A DNA stretch of 45,585 nt from an uncultured Paracoccaceae bacterium (GTDB lineage Bacteria > Pseudomonadota > Alphaproteobacteria > Rhodobacterales > Rhodobacteraceae): contig CALILP010000013.1 in assembly GCA_938016515.1 (NCBI GenBank), forward strand, positions 1 through 45,585. Reading direction: 5' to 3'. The notes under the pieces are model-generated. The model was not told the origin of the DNA. It did not search any database and saw only the letters and a list, made by a program, of their open reading frames with translations. The position numbers and the translations under genes were made by a program. Below are positions 33,276 through 42,349 of the stretch, one piece after another. Position 1 is the stretch's first letter, and each line of letters begins with the position of its first letter.

Positions 33276-33652
33276 GTGCCCCGCAGACCGCGACAAGCGA
33301 CGCGCTTCTTGCGGCAATCCTTACATCTCTTGACGAAGACAAAGGCGAGGACATCGTGCAGATCAATCTGCGCGGCAAGTCCGAGATCGGCGACTATATG
33401 GTCATCGCATCCGGCCGTTCGACCCGTCAGGTCTCTGCTATGGCTGAAAAGCTGACCGACAAGCTGAAGGCAGAGTTTGGCGTTTTGTCCAAGATCGAGG
33501 GCAAAGACACCGGTGATTGGGTCTTGATCGACACCGGCGACGTCATTGTGCACATCTTCCGACCGGAAGTCCGCGAGTTCTATCAGCTTGAGAAAATGTG
33601 GGTGCCCGGCGCGGACAACACCGCGGGTTCCACCCCTGCTGCGGCTGACTAA
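33272..33652 (+). CDS. rsfS: Ribosome silencing factor
   Basis: This 126-residue protein has the RsfS core: EDIVQINLRGKSEIGDYMVI near residue 30, the SGRSTRQVSAMAEKLTDKL segment, and VHIFRPEVREFYQLEKMW near the end. It binds ribosomal protein L14 and blocks joining of the subunits when nutrients are short. I chose ATG 33272 because homologs begin with a short polar stretch like MSAPQTATSDALL. It precedes rlmH by six bases, a conserved pair. Confidence 0.93.
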   Translation: MSAPQTATSDALLAAILTSLDEDKGEDIVQINLRGKSEIGDYMVIASGRSTRQVSAMAEKLTDKLKAEFGVLSKIEGKDTGDWVLIDTGDVIVHIFRPEVREFYQLEKMWVPGADNTAGSTPAAAD

Positions 33653-33658
33653 GGACCA

Positions 33659-34129
33659 ATGCGGGTTCAAATTTGCGCTGTGGGCCGTTTGCGCAAAGGG
33701 CCCGAGCGCGACCTATACGACGACTACCTGACCCGGTTTGACCGAACTGGCCGGGCCCTTGCACTTGGCCCTGCCCAGCTGATCGAGGTTGAAGACAGAA
33801 AAGGCGGCGGCATGCCTGCCGAGGCCGCCTTGCTGGAGCGCGCAATCCCGGATGGCGCCCTGATGTGCACGATGGACGAACGGGGTGATGTAATGTCCTC
33901 GCCCGCATTCGCTAAGAAGCTGGGCACATGGCGTGATCAGGGGCGACAGGACGTGGCCTTTGTCATTGGGGGGGCGGATGGCATTGACCCTGACTTGCGC
34001 GCCAAGGCGGATGCATCCTTGAGTTTTGGCAAAATGGTCTGGCCCCACATGCTGGTCCGGGTGATGCTGGCAGAACAATTGTATCGGGCGGCTTCTATCC
34101 TCTCTGGCGGTCCGTATCACCGCAGCTGA
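33659..34129 (+). CDS. rlmH: 23S rRNA (pseudouridine1915-N3)-methyltransferase
   Basis: This 156-residue SPOUT methyltransferase has the knotted C-terminal motifs: VAFVIGGADGIDPDL near residue 98 and SFGKMVWPHMLVRVMLAEQL near 122, then YRAASILSGGPYHR at the end. It methylates Psi1915 in helix 69 of 23S rRNA. It is six bases after rsfS. A GC-rich hairpin-like element follows its stop, and gpmI starts about 110 bp downstream, so it may or may not share that transcript. Confidence 0.96.
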   Translation: MRVQICAVGRLRKGPERDLYDDYLTRFDRTGRALALGPAQLIEVEDRKGGGMPAEAALLERAIPDGALMCTMDERGDVMSSPAFAKKLGTWRDQGRQDVAFVIGGADGIDPDLRAKADASLSFGKMVWPHMLVRVMLAEQLYRAASILSGGPYHRS

Positions 34130-34135
34130 TCCGCA

Positions 34136-34170
34136 GCCTCCGGCGGCCATATTTTTGGATCAAAGAAACC
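34136..34170 (+). repeat. Copy of a Rhodobacterales-type CCTCCGGCGG intergenic element
   Basis: Just after rlmH lies GCCTCCGGCGG (34136-34146) followed by an ATATTTTTGG block and ATCAAAGAAACC. From memory very similar sequences recur downstream of genes across this family, as terminator-like repeats. A GC hairpin is followed by TTTTT on the plus strand. I cannot count copies here, since only one occurs in the window. Confidence 0.45.
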
Positions 34171-34239
34171 GGGATGTTGGTTTTCCTTCTGCATCGGATC
34201 GGCTAGACCGCAGGCATACCCCCAATAGGAGTTTCCACG

Positions 34240-35754
34240 ATGTCTGCACCCAAACCCGTTGTCCTGTGTATTCTTGATGGCTGGGGTTTGCAGGATGCGC
34301 ACGAGGGGAACGCGCCTTTGCAGGCAAAGACGCCCAACTTTGACCGGATCATGCAGGGGCCGCATGCCCAGCTTTTGACCCACGGCCGTGATGCTGGCCT
34401 GCCGACCGGGCAAATGGGCAATTCCGAAGTGGGGCACACCAACATTGGGGCGGGCCGCGTGGTTGCAATGGACCTTGGGCAGATTGATCTGTCGATCGAG
34501 GAAGACACCTTTGCCACACAGGACGCGCTACAGGATTTCATCAAGACACTCCAAGGCAACGAGGGCACTGCGCATCTGATGGGCGTGGTATCTGACGGGG
34601 GGGTTCACGGCCATATCGCCCATGTCATTGCTGCCGCAGAAGCGCTGAGCGATGCGGGCGTCCCGACAGTTTTACATGCCATCACAGATGGGCGCGATGT
34701 GGCACCGTCATCCGCCCTCGACTTTATGGAAAACCTGCTGGCAGACCTGCCAGACGGTGTTGAAATCGGGACCGTCATTGGTCGCTACTTTGCTATGGAC
34801 CGCGATAACCGCTGGGAGCGGGTCGAAACCGCATATGACGCGATGGTCAACGCCAAGGGTGTCACCGCCGAAGAGCCCCGCGCAGCAATCGAACAAGCCT
34901 ATGACGCTGAGACAACGGATGAATTCATCCCGGCCACCGTCATCGACGGATACGCCGGTTTTCAGGACGGGGATGGTTTGTTCTGCCTTAATTTCCGCTC
35001 TGATCGGGCCCGCGAAATTCTTGCGGCTATCGCTGACCCCAACTTCGACGGGTTCGTCCGCAAGATGCCGCAGTTGTCAGCCCGACTGGGCATGGTCGCG
35101 TATTCGGACAAACACGTCGATTGGTATGCCACCGTTTTTCCCAAACGCGTGATCCCCAATACCCTTGGCGCGTGGGTATCAAAACACGGCAAAACGCAGT
35201 TCCGCCTTGCTGAGACCGAAAAATATCCCCATGTGACTTTCTTTCTGAACGGCGGGATCGAGACGCCCTACGCGGGCGAAGACCGCTTCATGCCCAAGTC
35301 ACCCAAAGTCGCAACCTACAATATGCAGCCGGAAATGTCGGCGAGCGAGGTCACGGACAGCTTTGTGAAAGCCATCGAAAACGGGTATGACCTGATCGTT
35401 ACCAACTTCGCCAATCCCGACATGGTCGGGCACACCGGCGATTTGGACGCAGCCATCAAAGCCTGCGAAGCGGTGGACGATGGCCTCGGTAAAGTTCTGA
35501 CAGCACTTGAAAAAGCAGGCGGCGCTATGATCGTCACCGCCGACCACGGCAATTGCGAAACGATGATTGATCCCGAAACCGGCGGGCCGCACACGGCCCA
35601 TACGCTGAACCCCGTGCCCGTGGCCTTGGTCGGCGGGCCGGACGGTGCGGCATTGCGCGAAGGCCGTTTGGCTGACCTTGCCCCGACGGTGCTGGAGCTG
35701 ATGGGCCTGCCACAGCCCGATGAGATGACCGGGCAAAGCCTGATCACCACATGA
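34240..35754 (+). CDS. gpmI: 2,3-bisphosphoglycerate-independent phosphoglycerate mutase
   Basis: This 504-residue alkaline-phosphatase-superfamily enzyme interconverts 3- and 2-phosphoglycerate with two Mn ions. Motifs are VVLCILDGWGLQDAHEGNA (Asp13), the phosphoserine loop QMGNSEVGHTNIGAGR (Ser62), HAITDGRDVAPSSAL near 150, and VTNFANPDMVGHTGDLDA near 388. A metal-binding VTADHGNCETM near 432 and TAHTLNPVPV complete the set. Length is standard. An ATAGGAG site precedes the ATG. Its stop overlaps the envC start by four bases, placing glycolysis and cell-wall genes in one transcript. Confidence 0.96.
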   Translation: MSAPKPVVLCILDGWGLQDAHEGNAPLQAKTPNFDRIMQGPHAQLLTHGRDAGLPTGQMGNSEVGHTNIGAGRVVAMDLGQIDLSIEEDTFATQDALQDFIKTLQGNEGTAHLMGVVSDGGVHGHIAHVIAAAEALSDAGVPTVLHAITDGRDVAPSSALDFMENLLADLPDGVEIGTVIGRYFAMDRDNRWERVETAYDAMVNAKGVTAEEPRAAIEQAYDAETTDEFIPATVIDGYAGFQDGDGLFCLNFRSDRAREILAAIADPNFDGFVRKMPQLSARLGMVAYSDKHVDWYATVFPKRVIPNTLGAWVSKHGKTQFRLAETEKYPHVTFFLNGGIETPYAGEDRFMPKSPKVATYNMQPEMSASEVTDSFVKAIENGYDLIVTNFANPDMVGHTGDLDAAIKACEAVDDGLGKVLTALEKAGGAMIVTADHGNCETMIDPETGGPHTAHTLNPVPVALVGGPDGAALREGRLADLAPTVLELMGLPQPDEMTGQSLITT

Positions 35755-36881
35755 TCCGCTGGCTCGGTCTTTGCCTGCTTCTTGCCGGACCTGCCGCTGC
35801 GCAGGACACACTTGCCACGCGGGCAGCAGCGGCAGCCGAGAAGCTGGCAGAGGCTCAGCTGACCTTGCAAGCTGCAGGCGGCGCGCGCGACCAGATTGCA
35901 GCCCTGACAGATGCGGTGCGCGCCTATGAAGACGGGTTGATCGCTGTGCGCGCAGGTCTGCGTGATGCCACCGCCCAATACGAGAACCTTGCCGCCGATC
36001 TGGATAGCAAAAGCGCTGAAGTCGGGCAAATTCTGGGGGTCTTGCAAACGATCAGCAGAACTCCGGCACCTGTGATGCTACTTCATCCAGACGGCGCAAC
36101 CGGGACAGCGCGGTCGGGGATGATTGTCGCGGATGTGACACCGGGCTTGCAGGCCGACGTCGATGCCCTTCGCGCTGAGATGGCGGCCGTGAAGCAGATG
36201 CGAGACCTACAGGAAAACACGGCCGATGCCCTGCGCGACGGTCTTGAAGGCGTCCAGACTGCGCGTGCAGCACTTAGCCTTGCCTTGCAAAATCGCACCC
36301 CGCTGCCCGCCCGCTTCAGCGACGATCCGGTACAAACCGCCCTGCTGATAGCTAGCGCCGAGACGCTTGACGGTTTCGCGCAAAGCCTTGTCGATCTCCG
36401 CGGGAGCGGCCTGCCAAATGATGCCACGTTGGCTGCAAAAGGTGCTTTGCCCCTGCCCGTCACAGGACGCGTGCTGCGCCGATTCAATGAGGCAGATGCC
36501 GCTGGCGTCACCCGACCCGGCATTTTGGTGGCAACCCCGCCTCGCGCCTTGGTCGTGTCCCCTACCCCGGCGACAATCCTGTTTCAGGGCCCGCTTTTGA
36601 CCTACGGCAATGTGGTCATTGTGGAACCGACGGCCGGTGTCATGGTTGTTTTTGCAGGCTTGGCCGAATTGTACGGTGAGACGGGCCAGATCATCCCCGG
36701 CGGCACACCTTTGGGTCTGATGGGCGGTCAAACGCCCAATGCTGACGCGAATTTGACCACATTCCCGACCGCGTTAGGTGGCGGAGCGTCGCAGGCCCTT
36801 TATCTTGAGGTCAGAGACGGGCAAACTCCGGTCGACCCCGCAACGTGGTTTGCGCTGGAACAACAAGTGGAAGAAGAATGA
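35751..36881 (+). CDS. envC: EnvC-like murein hydrolase activator (degenerate LytM/M23)
   Basis: This 376-residue protein has a Sec signal peptide (MIRWLGLCLLLAGPAAAQ), a long coiled-coil region (about residues 20-90 and 130-195), and a C-terminal M23-like fold. In the M23 part the expected metal-binding His and Asp residues are missing; the stretch NVVIVEPTAGVMVVFAGLAE stands where the H-x-H strand would be. Loss of those residues is normal for activators that switch on amidases at the septum. It overlaps both gpmI and ctpA by four bases. It is therefore probably co-translated with the protease. Confidence 0.88.
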   Translation: MIRWLGLCLLLAGPAAAQDTLATRAAAAAEKLAEAQLTLQAAGGARDQIAALTDAVRAYEDGLIAVRAGLRDATAQYENLAADLDSKSAEVGQILGVLQTISRTPAPVMLLHPDGATGTARSGMIVADVTPGLQADVDALRAEMAAVKQMRDLQENTADALRDGLEGVQTARAALSLALQNRTPLPARFSDDPVQTALLIASAETLDGFAQSLVDLRGSGLPNDATLAAKGALPLPVTGRVLRRFNEADAAGVTRPGILVATPPRALVVSPTPATILFQGPLLTYGNVVIVEPTAGVMVVFAGLAELYGETGQIIPGGTPLGLMGGQTPNADANLTTFPTALGGGASQALYLEVRDGQTPVDPATWFALEQQVEEE

Positions 36882-38218
36882 AAAAGCTGATGATGGCGGC
36901 CGTAGGCGGCACCGTTTTGGGACTAGTCGCAACCACGCAATTGGCAGGCCCCTTGATCGCGCAGGAGTCAGAGGCGAACGCCTCGGTTTACAAACAGCTT
37001 GATCTGTTTGGCGATATCTTTGAGCGGATTCGGGCAGGCTATGTCGAAGACGTCGACGAAAAAGACCTGATTGAGGCGGCGATCAACGGGATGCTGACCT
37101 CGCTTGATCCGCATTCCAGCTATTTGTCCGCTGATGATGCCGCGGCAATGCGGGTCCAGACGCGGGGCGAGTTTGGTGGCCTTGGCATCGAGGTCACGCA
37201 GGAAGAAGGCTACGTCAAGGTTGTCTCGCCCATCGATGGAACCCCGGCGGATGCGGCTGGTGTTCTTGCGGGCGACTATATCACGGCGGTGGATGGCGAA
37301 TCTGTTCTTGGCCTGACACTGGATGACGCAGTTGAATTGATGCGCGGCCCGGTTGGGTCCGAAATCATCATCACCATCGTGCGCGAAGGCGAGATTGAAC
37401 CGCTTGAGGTCTCCATTGTACGTGACACGATCAAACTAACCGCCGTGCGTCACCGAACAGAAGGCAACGCCGTTGTCTTGCGTGTCACGACATTCAACGA
37501 CCAAACCTTCCCCAACCTTGAGGCAGGCCTGAAAGAACAAGCCGAAGCTGCAGGCGGGATCGACAACGTGGATGGGATCGTACTGGACTTGCGCAACAAC
37601 CCCGGCGGCTTGTTGAACCAAGCGATCTTTGTCTCTGATGCGTTCCTTGATGCAGGTGAAATCGTCTCGACACGGGGCCGCGACCCCGAAGATGGCGAAC
37701 GCTTTAATGCGCAGCCCGGTGATCTGGCCGAGGGGAAACCGATTGTTGTGCTGATCAACGGCGGGTCTGCCTCTGCCTCCGAAATTGTGGCTGGCGCCTT
37801 GCAGGATCACCGCAGGGCTATCGTCGTGGGAACGAAGTCGTTCGGCAAAGGGTCGGTTCAGACCGTTCTTCCATTGCAGGGCGATGGGGCCATGCGGATC
37901 ACCACGGCACGGTATTACACGCCGTCGGGCCGATCCATTCAGGCGTTGGGCATCTCGCCCGACATTATTGTGGAACAGCCCCGTCCTGTACCCGTTGACC
38001 CAGACGCAGAAGAAGAGGACGACCGCGCAATCCGGTCTGAGGCCGACTTGCGCGGATCTTTGGATAACGACAGCCTGTCGGAAGATGAGATCGACCAGAT
38101 CGAGGCAGACCGGGCGCGGGCAGAAGCTGCTGCGCAACTGCGCGAGGATGACTACCAACTGGCTTATGCCATCGACATCCTGAAGGGTCTGAACGCGCTG
38201 GGGCCTGCAACCGAATAG
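36878..38218 (+). CDS. ctpA: Carboxy-terminal processing protease (S41)
   Basis: This 446-residue protease begins with a signal peptide (MKKLMMAAVGGTVLGLVA). The amino-terminal domain contains the ING-MLTSLDPHSSYL segment near 75, and a PDZ domain follows with GEFGGLGIEVTQEEG near 105. The S41 core has LDLRNNPGGLLNQAI near 240, catalytic Ser in NGGSASASEIVAGAL near 295 and Lys in GTKSFGKGSVQTVLPL near 325. An acidic tail follows. It cuts periplasmic proteins from the C-terminus. I use ATG 36878, which overlaps envC. A strong terminator follows. Confidence 0.95.
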   Translation: MKKLMMAAVGGTVLGLVATTQLAGPLIAQESEANASVYKQLDLFGDIFERIRAGYVEDVDEKDLIEAAINGMLTSLDPHSSYLSADDAAAMRVQTRGEFGGLGIEVTQEEGYVKVVSPIDGTPADAAGVLAGDYITAVDGESVLGLTLDDAVELMRGPVGSEIIITIVREGEIEPLEVSIVRDTIKLTAVRHRTEGNAVVLRVTTFNDQTFPNLEAGLKEQAEAAGGIDNVDGIVLDLRNNPGGLLNQAIFVSDAFLDAGEIVSTRGRDPEDGERFNAQPGDLAEGKPIVVLINGGSASASEIVAGALQDHRRAIVVGTKSFGKGSVQTVLPLQGDGAMRITTARYYTPSGRSIQALGISPDIIVEQPRPVPVDPDAEEEDDRAIRSEADLRGSLDNDSLSEDEIDQIEADRARAEAAAQLREDDYQLAYAIDILKGLNALGPATE

Positions 38219-38244
38219 ACCTGCGACAAAATATCTCTGGTTCA

Positions 38245-38277
38245 AACAAGGGCGCGATGGAACTTCGCGCCCTTGTT
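38245..38277 (+). terminator. Rho-independent terminator of the gpmI-envC-ctpA operon
   Basis: A perfect 13-bp stem pairs 38245-38257 (AACAAGGGCGCGA) with 38265-38277 (TCGCGCCCTTGTT) around a 7-nt loop. It is followed by a T-rich stretch, 27 bp after the ctpA stop. Confidence 0.9.
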
Positions 38278-38337
38278 ATTTGTTAGGGTCGTAAGAAAGC
38301 GAATATTGACCACCAAGCATTTGATCAGGAAGCATAA

Positions 38338-38697
38338 ATGACGCTAAAGGGCGTGAACATCTTACTCATTGAAGACAACAATTTCATTCTGCAAGATCTA
38401 AAGATGTCATTGACCCGCGAAGGAGCCAACGTGACGACGGCGACATCGGTTTTGGCTGGTATGTCTTTGGTCACTCGTGACTTTGACGTGGCTATTCTGG
38501 ACATCCGGCTAGGCGATCTGGACGTGACCACGATTGCGGAAAAGCTTTATGAAAAGAACGTTCCTCTGATCTTTCATTCTGCCCTGACTGACCGTGACGA
38601 CGTGATTAGTGCCTTCCCAAAGGCAAAGGCTTTGTCAAAGCCGGTGCGCGAGTCTACACTACTTGAAGCTGTGCTGGAGTCGGCTAAAGGAACATAA
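38338..38697 (+). CDS. Single-domain response regulator
   Basis: This 119-residue protein is a stand-alone receiver domain. The acidic pair is Glu12-Asp13 (LLIEDNNF), the phosphoacceptor Asp55 (VAILDIRLGD), the switch residue Ser81 (IFHSALTD) and the conserved Lys101 (LSKPV). There is no output domain, so it may act as a phosphate sink or through protein contact. It is three bases upstream of a histidine kinase gene and is surely its partner. No recognised promoter is visible upstream, although 60 bp separate it from the ctpA terminator. Confidence 0.92.
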   Translation: MTLKGVNILLIEDNNFILQDLKMSLTREGANVTTATSVLAGMSLVTRDFDVAILDIRLGDLDVTTIAEKLYEKNVPLIFHSALTDRDDVISAFPKAKALSKPVRESTLLEAVLESAKGT

Positions 38698-38700
38698 GTC

Positions 38701-39804
38701 ATGTCTGATCCAAACCGGCCCAAGGTCATCAGTCTCGGGCAGATGGATCAAAATGCGCGTGCGTTTTTTGGCGACAACAGCGATCCTGCGATCAGAGCTG
38801 ATCTGGCGATGTCCGCCGCCCGCATGGGAAGTTGGTATCACTATATCCAAGATAATCAGGTTTGGGGCGACGCCGTCGCGCTCGACTTGCTTGGCTTTGA
38901 AACGACCGCGCAACCATGGACGATGCAAGACTTCGTCGATGTCGTTCATCCGGATGATCGCGAACGGGTCGGCCTTGCGGTCCAATCAGCGTATGATGGA
39001 CAAACCCCCTTTTACGACGTCACATTCAGGGTCATATCGCGCCAACAGGATGTCGCCCGCCAAGTGCCCCGTTGGGTCAGTGCCCGAGGTCAAGTCATTG
39101 CCCGTGATGCTGAAAATAACCCGGTGAAACTATATGGTGTGGTGTGGGATGTCACAGCTTCCAAGTTAGCCGAGCAACGCATGTCTTTGCTGGCATCCGA
39201 GATGGACCACCGCGTCAAGAACGCCTTTGCTGTCATCCGTGCCCTAATCAATATTGGCGCGGACATATCCAGCGACAAATCCAACTTCGCAAACACGCTG
39301 CGTGGTCAGGTCGAGGCGATGGCGACCGCCCATACGCTGTCGGCCCAAATCGCACGCAGTCAGAAAGATGCAACTGCATCCGTGGCACTGTCAGAGATTC
39401 TAGAAACTGCGCTGTCACCTTGGATTGAAATCGGCACAACCAGCCAGACAACCGTCTCGATAACCTGTGATCCCGAAATCTCTATGCCGCCCGCAAAGGT
39501 GTCAGCCTTTGCGATGATGATCTACGAATTATCGACCAACGCCACCAAATACGGACCATTGGGCGAGATCGGTGGATCAGTTGACGTCACCGTCCTGCGC
39601 ACTGACAAAGGGGGTCTGACGATGTTCTGGCAGGAAACGGTTCCAACCAAGCTAGATCCAGAAATGTTCACCGCCAATGCGCCGGGTTTTGGCCAGGTCC
39701 TGCTGGACCACTGCGCGCACACATTGGGGGCGCAAGTAACGCGCAACATCACACCTTACGGCCTACAGTTGCACCTTGATATCCCCTCAATGGTCGTCGC
39801 TTAG
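38701..39804 (+). CDS. PAS-HWE family histidine kinase
   Basis: This 367-residue cytosolic kinase has a PAS-like domain (about residues 35-155, with FVDVVHPDDRERV) and an HWE/HisKA_2-type H-box with His170 (ASEMDHRVKNAFAVIRALI). The N-box is YELSTNATKYGPLG near 278, and a WQE triplet (W-x-E) near 302 gives the family its name. It has no membrane helix, so the PAS domain probably senses an internal or soluble cue. It follows the receiver gene by three bases. Similar pairs in alphaproteobacteria feed into light, redox or general stress pathways; which one applies here cannot be said. Confidence 0.92.
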   Translation: MSDPNRPKVISLGQMDQNARAFFGDNSDPAIRADLAMSAARMGSWYHYIQDNQVWGDAVALDLLGFETTAQPWTMQDFVDVVHPDDRERVGLAVQSAYDGQTPFYDVTFRVISRQQDVARQVPRWVSARGQVIARDAENNPVKLYGVVWDVTASKLAEQRMSLLASEMDHRVKNAFAVIRALINIGADISSDKSNFANTLRGQVEAMATAHTLSAQIARSQKDATASVALSEILETALSPWIEIGTTSQTTVSITCDPEISMPPAKVSAFAMMIYELSTNATKYGPLGEIGGSVDVTVLRTDKGGLTMFWQETVPTKLDPEMFTANAPGFGQVLLDHCAHTLGAQVTRNITPYGLQLHLDIPSMVVA

Positions 39805-39805
39805 A

Positions 39806-42256
39806 TCACATCTTGGCCCGTTCACCTTTCGGGTCGTAGAAGGGTTTCAACTGCGCCTCTGCCTGAACTCGCGTACCCATCACATCAATTTCATAGGTGC
39901 TGGCCAGCATGTCTGCGACAGGCTCGCCGGGCGCTGCACAAGGCACATATCCCATCCCAATCGCTGCACCAAGATGGTGGCCATATCCACCAGATGACAG
40001 ATATCCGCACACTTTGCCGTCACGGAGGATCGGCTCATTATGATAAAGCAGCGGTTCGGGATCAGTCAGCTTGAACTGCACGAGCCGTTGAGACAATCCC
40101 GCTTCGCGCTTGCGCAGCACGGCATCCCGCCCGATGAAATCGGGCTTGTCGGTCTTCACCGCAAAGCCAAGACCCGCCTCTAAAACATGATCCTCTGAGG
40201 TGATGTCATGACCGAAATGGCGAAAGCCCTTTTCCATCCGGCAAGTGTCCATCATATGCATCCCGCACAAGCGCACACCAAAATCGAAACCAGCTGCGGC
40301 AAGCGTCTCAAAGACGTGTCCACACATATCGGTCGGAACATAAACCTCCCAGCCCAGCTCGCCGACGTATGTCACACGGTGAACGCGGGCAAGGCCCATG
40401 CCAATCTCGACTTCTTGCGCTGTACCAAAGGGATTATTCTCGTTTGAGAAATCGTTCGGCGACACGGCCTCAAGCAATTCGCGCGACCGTGGGCCCATGA
40501 TCGCCAAAACGCCCTCGCCGGCTGTGACATCGGTGATCACCACGTTGAAGTCGCGCTTGTTGCGCCGCAACCACGTCTGATCCGCTAGACGCGTTGCAGC
40601 AGGCGTGACCACGAGAAAGCAGTGTTCTTCGATCCGCGTGACTGTGACATCCGCCTCAATCCCGGCTGCGTTATTGAGGAATTGGGTGTAGACGATCTTG
40701 CCAACCGGCACGTCATACTGCCCACCGCCAACATAGTTCATAAAGGCAATCGCATCCGGCCCTTCGACCCGGATCTTACCGAAAGACGACATGTCATACA
40801 TGCCAACGTTCTGACGCACCGCCATATGTTCTTCGCGCACGTTGTCGAAGAAATTCTGACGCGACCAGCTGTATTCATATTCAGCCTTTTGGGCTTCGCG
40901 GGCGAACCAATTGGCGCGCTCCCACCCGGCAAGTTCACCCATCACAGCACCACGTTCCAACAGATGCTCGTGGAACGGGGTCCGGCGGACGCCCCGCGCA
41001 GTTGCCTTTTGGCGAAACGGGAAGTGATCGGCATAAAGCAGTCCCAGCGACTCTTTTGACCGCTCAAACAGATAGGTCTTATTGCCCTGAAACGGCTGCA
41101 TCCGGCTGATATCAACATCGCCCAGATCAAACGGTTTTTCGCCACTGTCCATCCACTGTGACAAGGCCATACCCGCGCCACCCGCAGACTGAATCCCGAT
41201 CGAGTTAAACCCGGCGGCCACCCACACATTGTCCATCTCGGGGGCGAGGCCAAGGTGATAGGCGTCATCGGGCGTAAAGCTTTCGGGGCCGTTAAAGAAC
41301 GTATGAATCCCCGCTTCGGCCAGCATCGGCATCCGCTCGACGGCTTGCTCCAAGATCGGCTCAAAGTGGTCGAAATCTTCTGGCAGTTGGTCGAATTCAA
41401 AGTCCTTCGGAATGCCGTCCATCGCCCAAGGCTTTGCGTTCGGTTCGAACGCGCCAAGCAGCATCTTGCCCGCGTCTTCCTTATAATACGCGCATTCGTC
41501 CGGGACGCGTAGCACCGGCATCTGGGTCAGGTTCGGGATGCTTTCGGTGACAATATAGAAATGCTCACAGGCATGGAGCGGAACGTTTGTGCCCAGCATC
41601 TTGCCAACCTGATGGCCCCACATGCCGCCGCAATTCACGACCATGTCGCAGGTCACATGACCGCTCTCAGGGCCTTGCTCCCAATCAACACCGGTGATCC
41701 GACGACCCTCTCGGGTCACGCCGGTCACCAGCGTCTTTTCAATGACTTGAGCGCCATTCTGGCGGGCACCTTTCGCCAAAGCCAAGGCAATATTGGCAGG
41801 ATCGCCCTGCCCGTCCAAAGGCAGGTAAACACCGGCAGTGACGCCATCAATGTTCAGGTGATCATAGCGGGTCTTGACCTCAGCCGGGCTGATCTCTTCA
41901 ACCTCGACGCCAAAGGCGCGGGCCATGCCAGCTTGGCGATAAATCTCTTCGCGGCGCTCTACGGTCAAGGCCACGGTGATCGAGCCGCACCGCTTGAATC
42001 CCGTTGCAACACCTGTCTCGGCTTCCAGATTTCCGTACAGCTCTTGGGAATACTTCGCCAGCTTCGTCATGTTCGCTGTGGCGCGCAGTTGCGCGATCAG
42101 ACCAGCGGCGTGCCATGTCGTCCCGCTGGTCAATTGTTTGCGTTCCAACAGCACGACATCTTTCCAGCCCAGCTTGGACAGGTGATAGGCAACGGAACAG
42201 CCGATAACGCCGCCCCCAATAATGACAACGCGGGCAGAGGACGGAGGTGTAGCCAT
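39806..42256 (-). CDS. FAD-dependent dimethylglycine/sarcosine dehydrogenase-like protein with GcvT domain
   Basis: This 816-residue flavoprotein has a DAO-type FAD domain (VVIIGGGVIGCSVAYHL near the start, then SGTTWHAAGLIAQLRA, whose His is the covalent FAD site in dimethylglycine dehydrogenase). A FAD_oxidase C-terminal block follows, and a GcvT/aminomethyltransferase half (about residues 440-815) would pass the removed carbon to tetrahydrofolate. Substrates could be dimethylglycine or sarcosine. I chose ATG 42256; 42307 lacks support. It is 93 bp after the GlxA-type regulator, with an inverted repeat (42323-42346) in the gap. The stop lies one base from the convergent kinase stop. Confidence 0.9.
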   Translation of the reverse strand: MATPPSSARVVIIGGGVIGCSVAYHLSKLGWKDVVLLERKQLTSGTTWHAAGLIAQLRATANMTKLAKYSQELYGNLEAETGVATGFKRCGSITVALTVERREEIYRQAGMARAFGVEVEEISPAEVKTRYDHLNIDGVTAGVYLPLDGQGDPANIALALAKGARQNGAQVIEKTLVTGVTREGRRITGVDWEQGPESGHVTCDMVVNCGGMWGHQVGKMLGTNVPLHACEHFYIVTESIPNLTQMPVLRVPDECAYYKEDAGKMLLGAFEPNAKPWAMDGIPKDFEFDQLPEDFDHFEPILEQAVERMPMLAEAGIHTFFNGPESFTPDDAYHLGLAPEMDNVWVAAGFNSIGIQSAGGAGMALSQWMDSGEKPFDLGDVDISRMQPFQGNKTYLFERSKESLGLLYADHFPFRQKATARGVRRTPFHEHLLERGAVMGELAGWERANWFAREAQKAEYEYSWSRQNFFDNVREEHMAVRQNVGMYDMSSFGKIRVEGPDAIAFMNYVGGGQYDVPVGKIVYTQFLNNAAGIEADVTVTRIEEHCFLVVTPAATRLADQTWLRRNKRDFNVVITDVTAGEGVLAIMGPRSRELLEAVSPNDFSNENNPFGTAQEVEIGMGLARVHRVTYVGELGWEVYVPTDMCGHVFETLAAAGFDFGVRLCGMHMMDTCRMEKGFRHFGHDITSEDHVLEAGLGFAVKTDKPDFIGRDAVLRKREAGLSQRLVQFKLTDPEPLLYHNEPILRDGKVCGYLSSGGYGHHLGAAIGMGYVPCAAPGEPVADMLASTYEIDVMGTRVQAEAQLKPFYDPKGERAKM

Positions 42257-42322
42257 GACAGAGAATCCCAAGACAGATGTTACCTGAAATCGGTGCCACG
42301 AAACCACGCGATGAACCCGACC

Positions 42323-42346
42323 AAATGCGTCACAGATGGCGCATTT
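42323..42346. promoter_or_regulatory. Inverted repeat between regulator and DMGDH gene
   Basis: AAATGCG (42323-42329) and CGCATTT (42340-42346) are perfect inverted copies around a 10-nt spacer, 67 bp before the DMGDH start. It could be a regulator binding site for this promoter region or a weak hairpin at the end of the regulator gene, since its right end lies three bases from the GlxA stop. Confidence 0.35.
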
Positions 42347-42349
42347 AGA

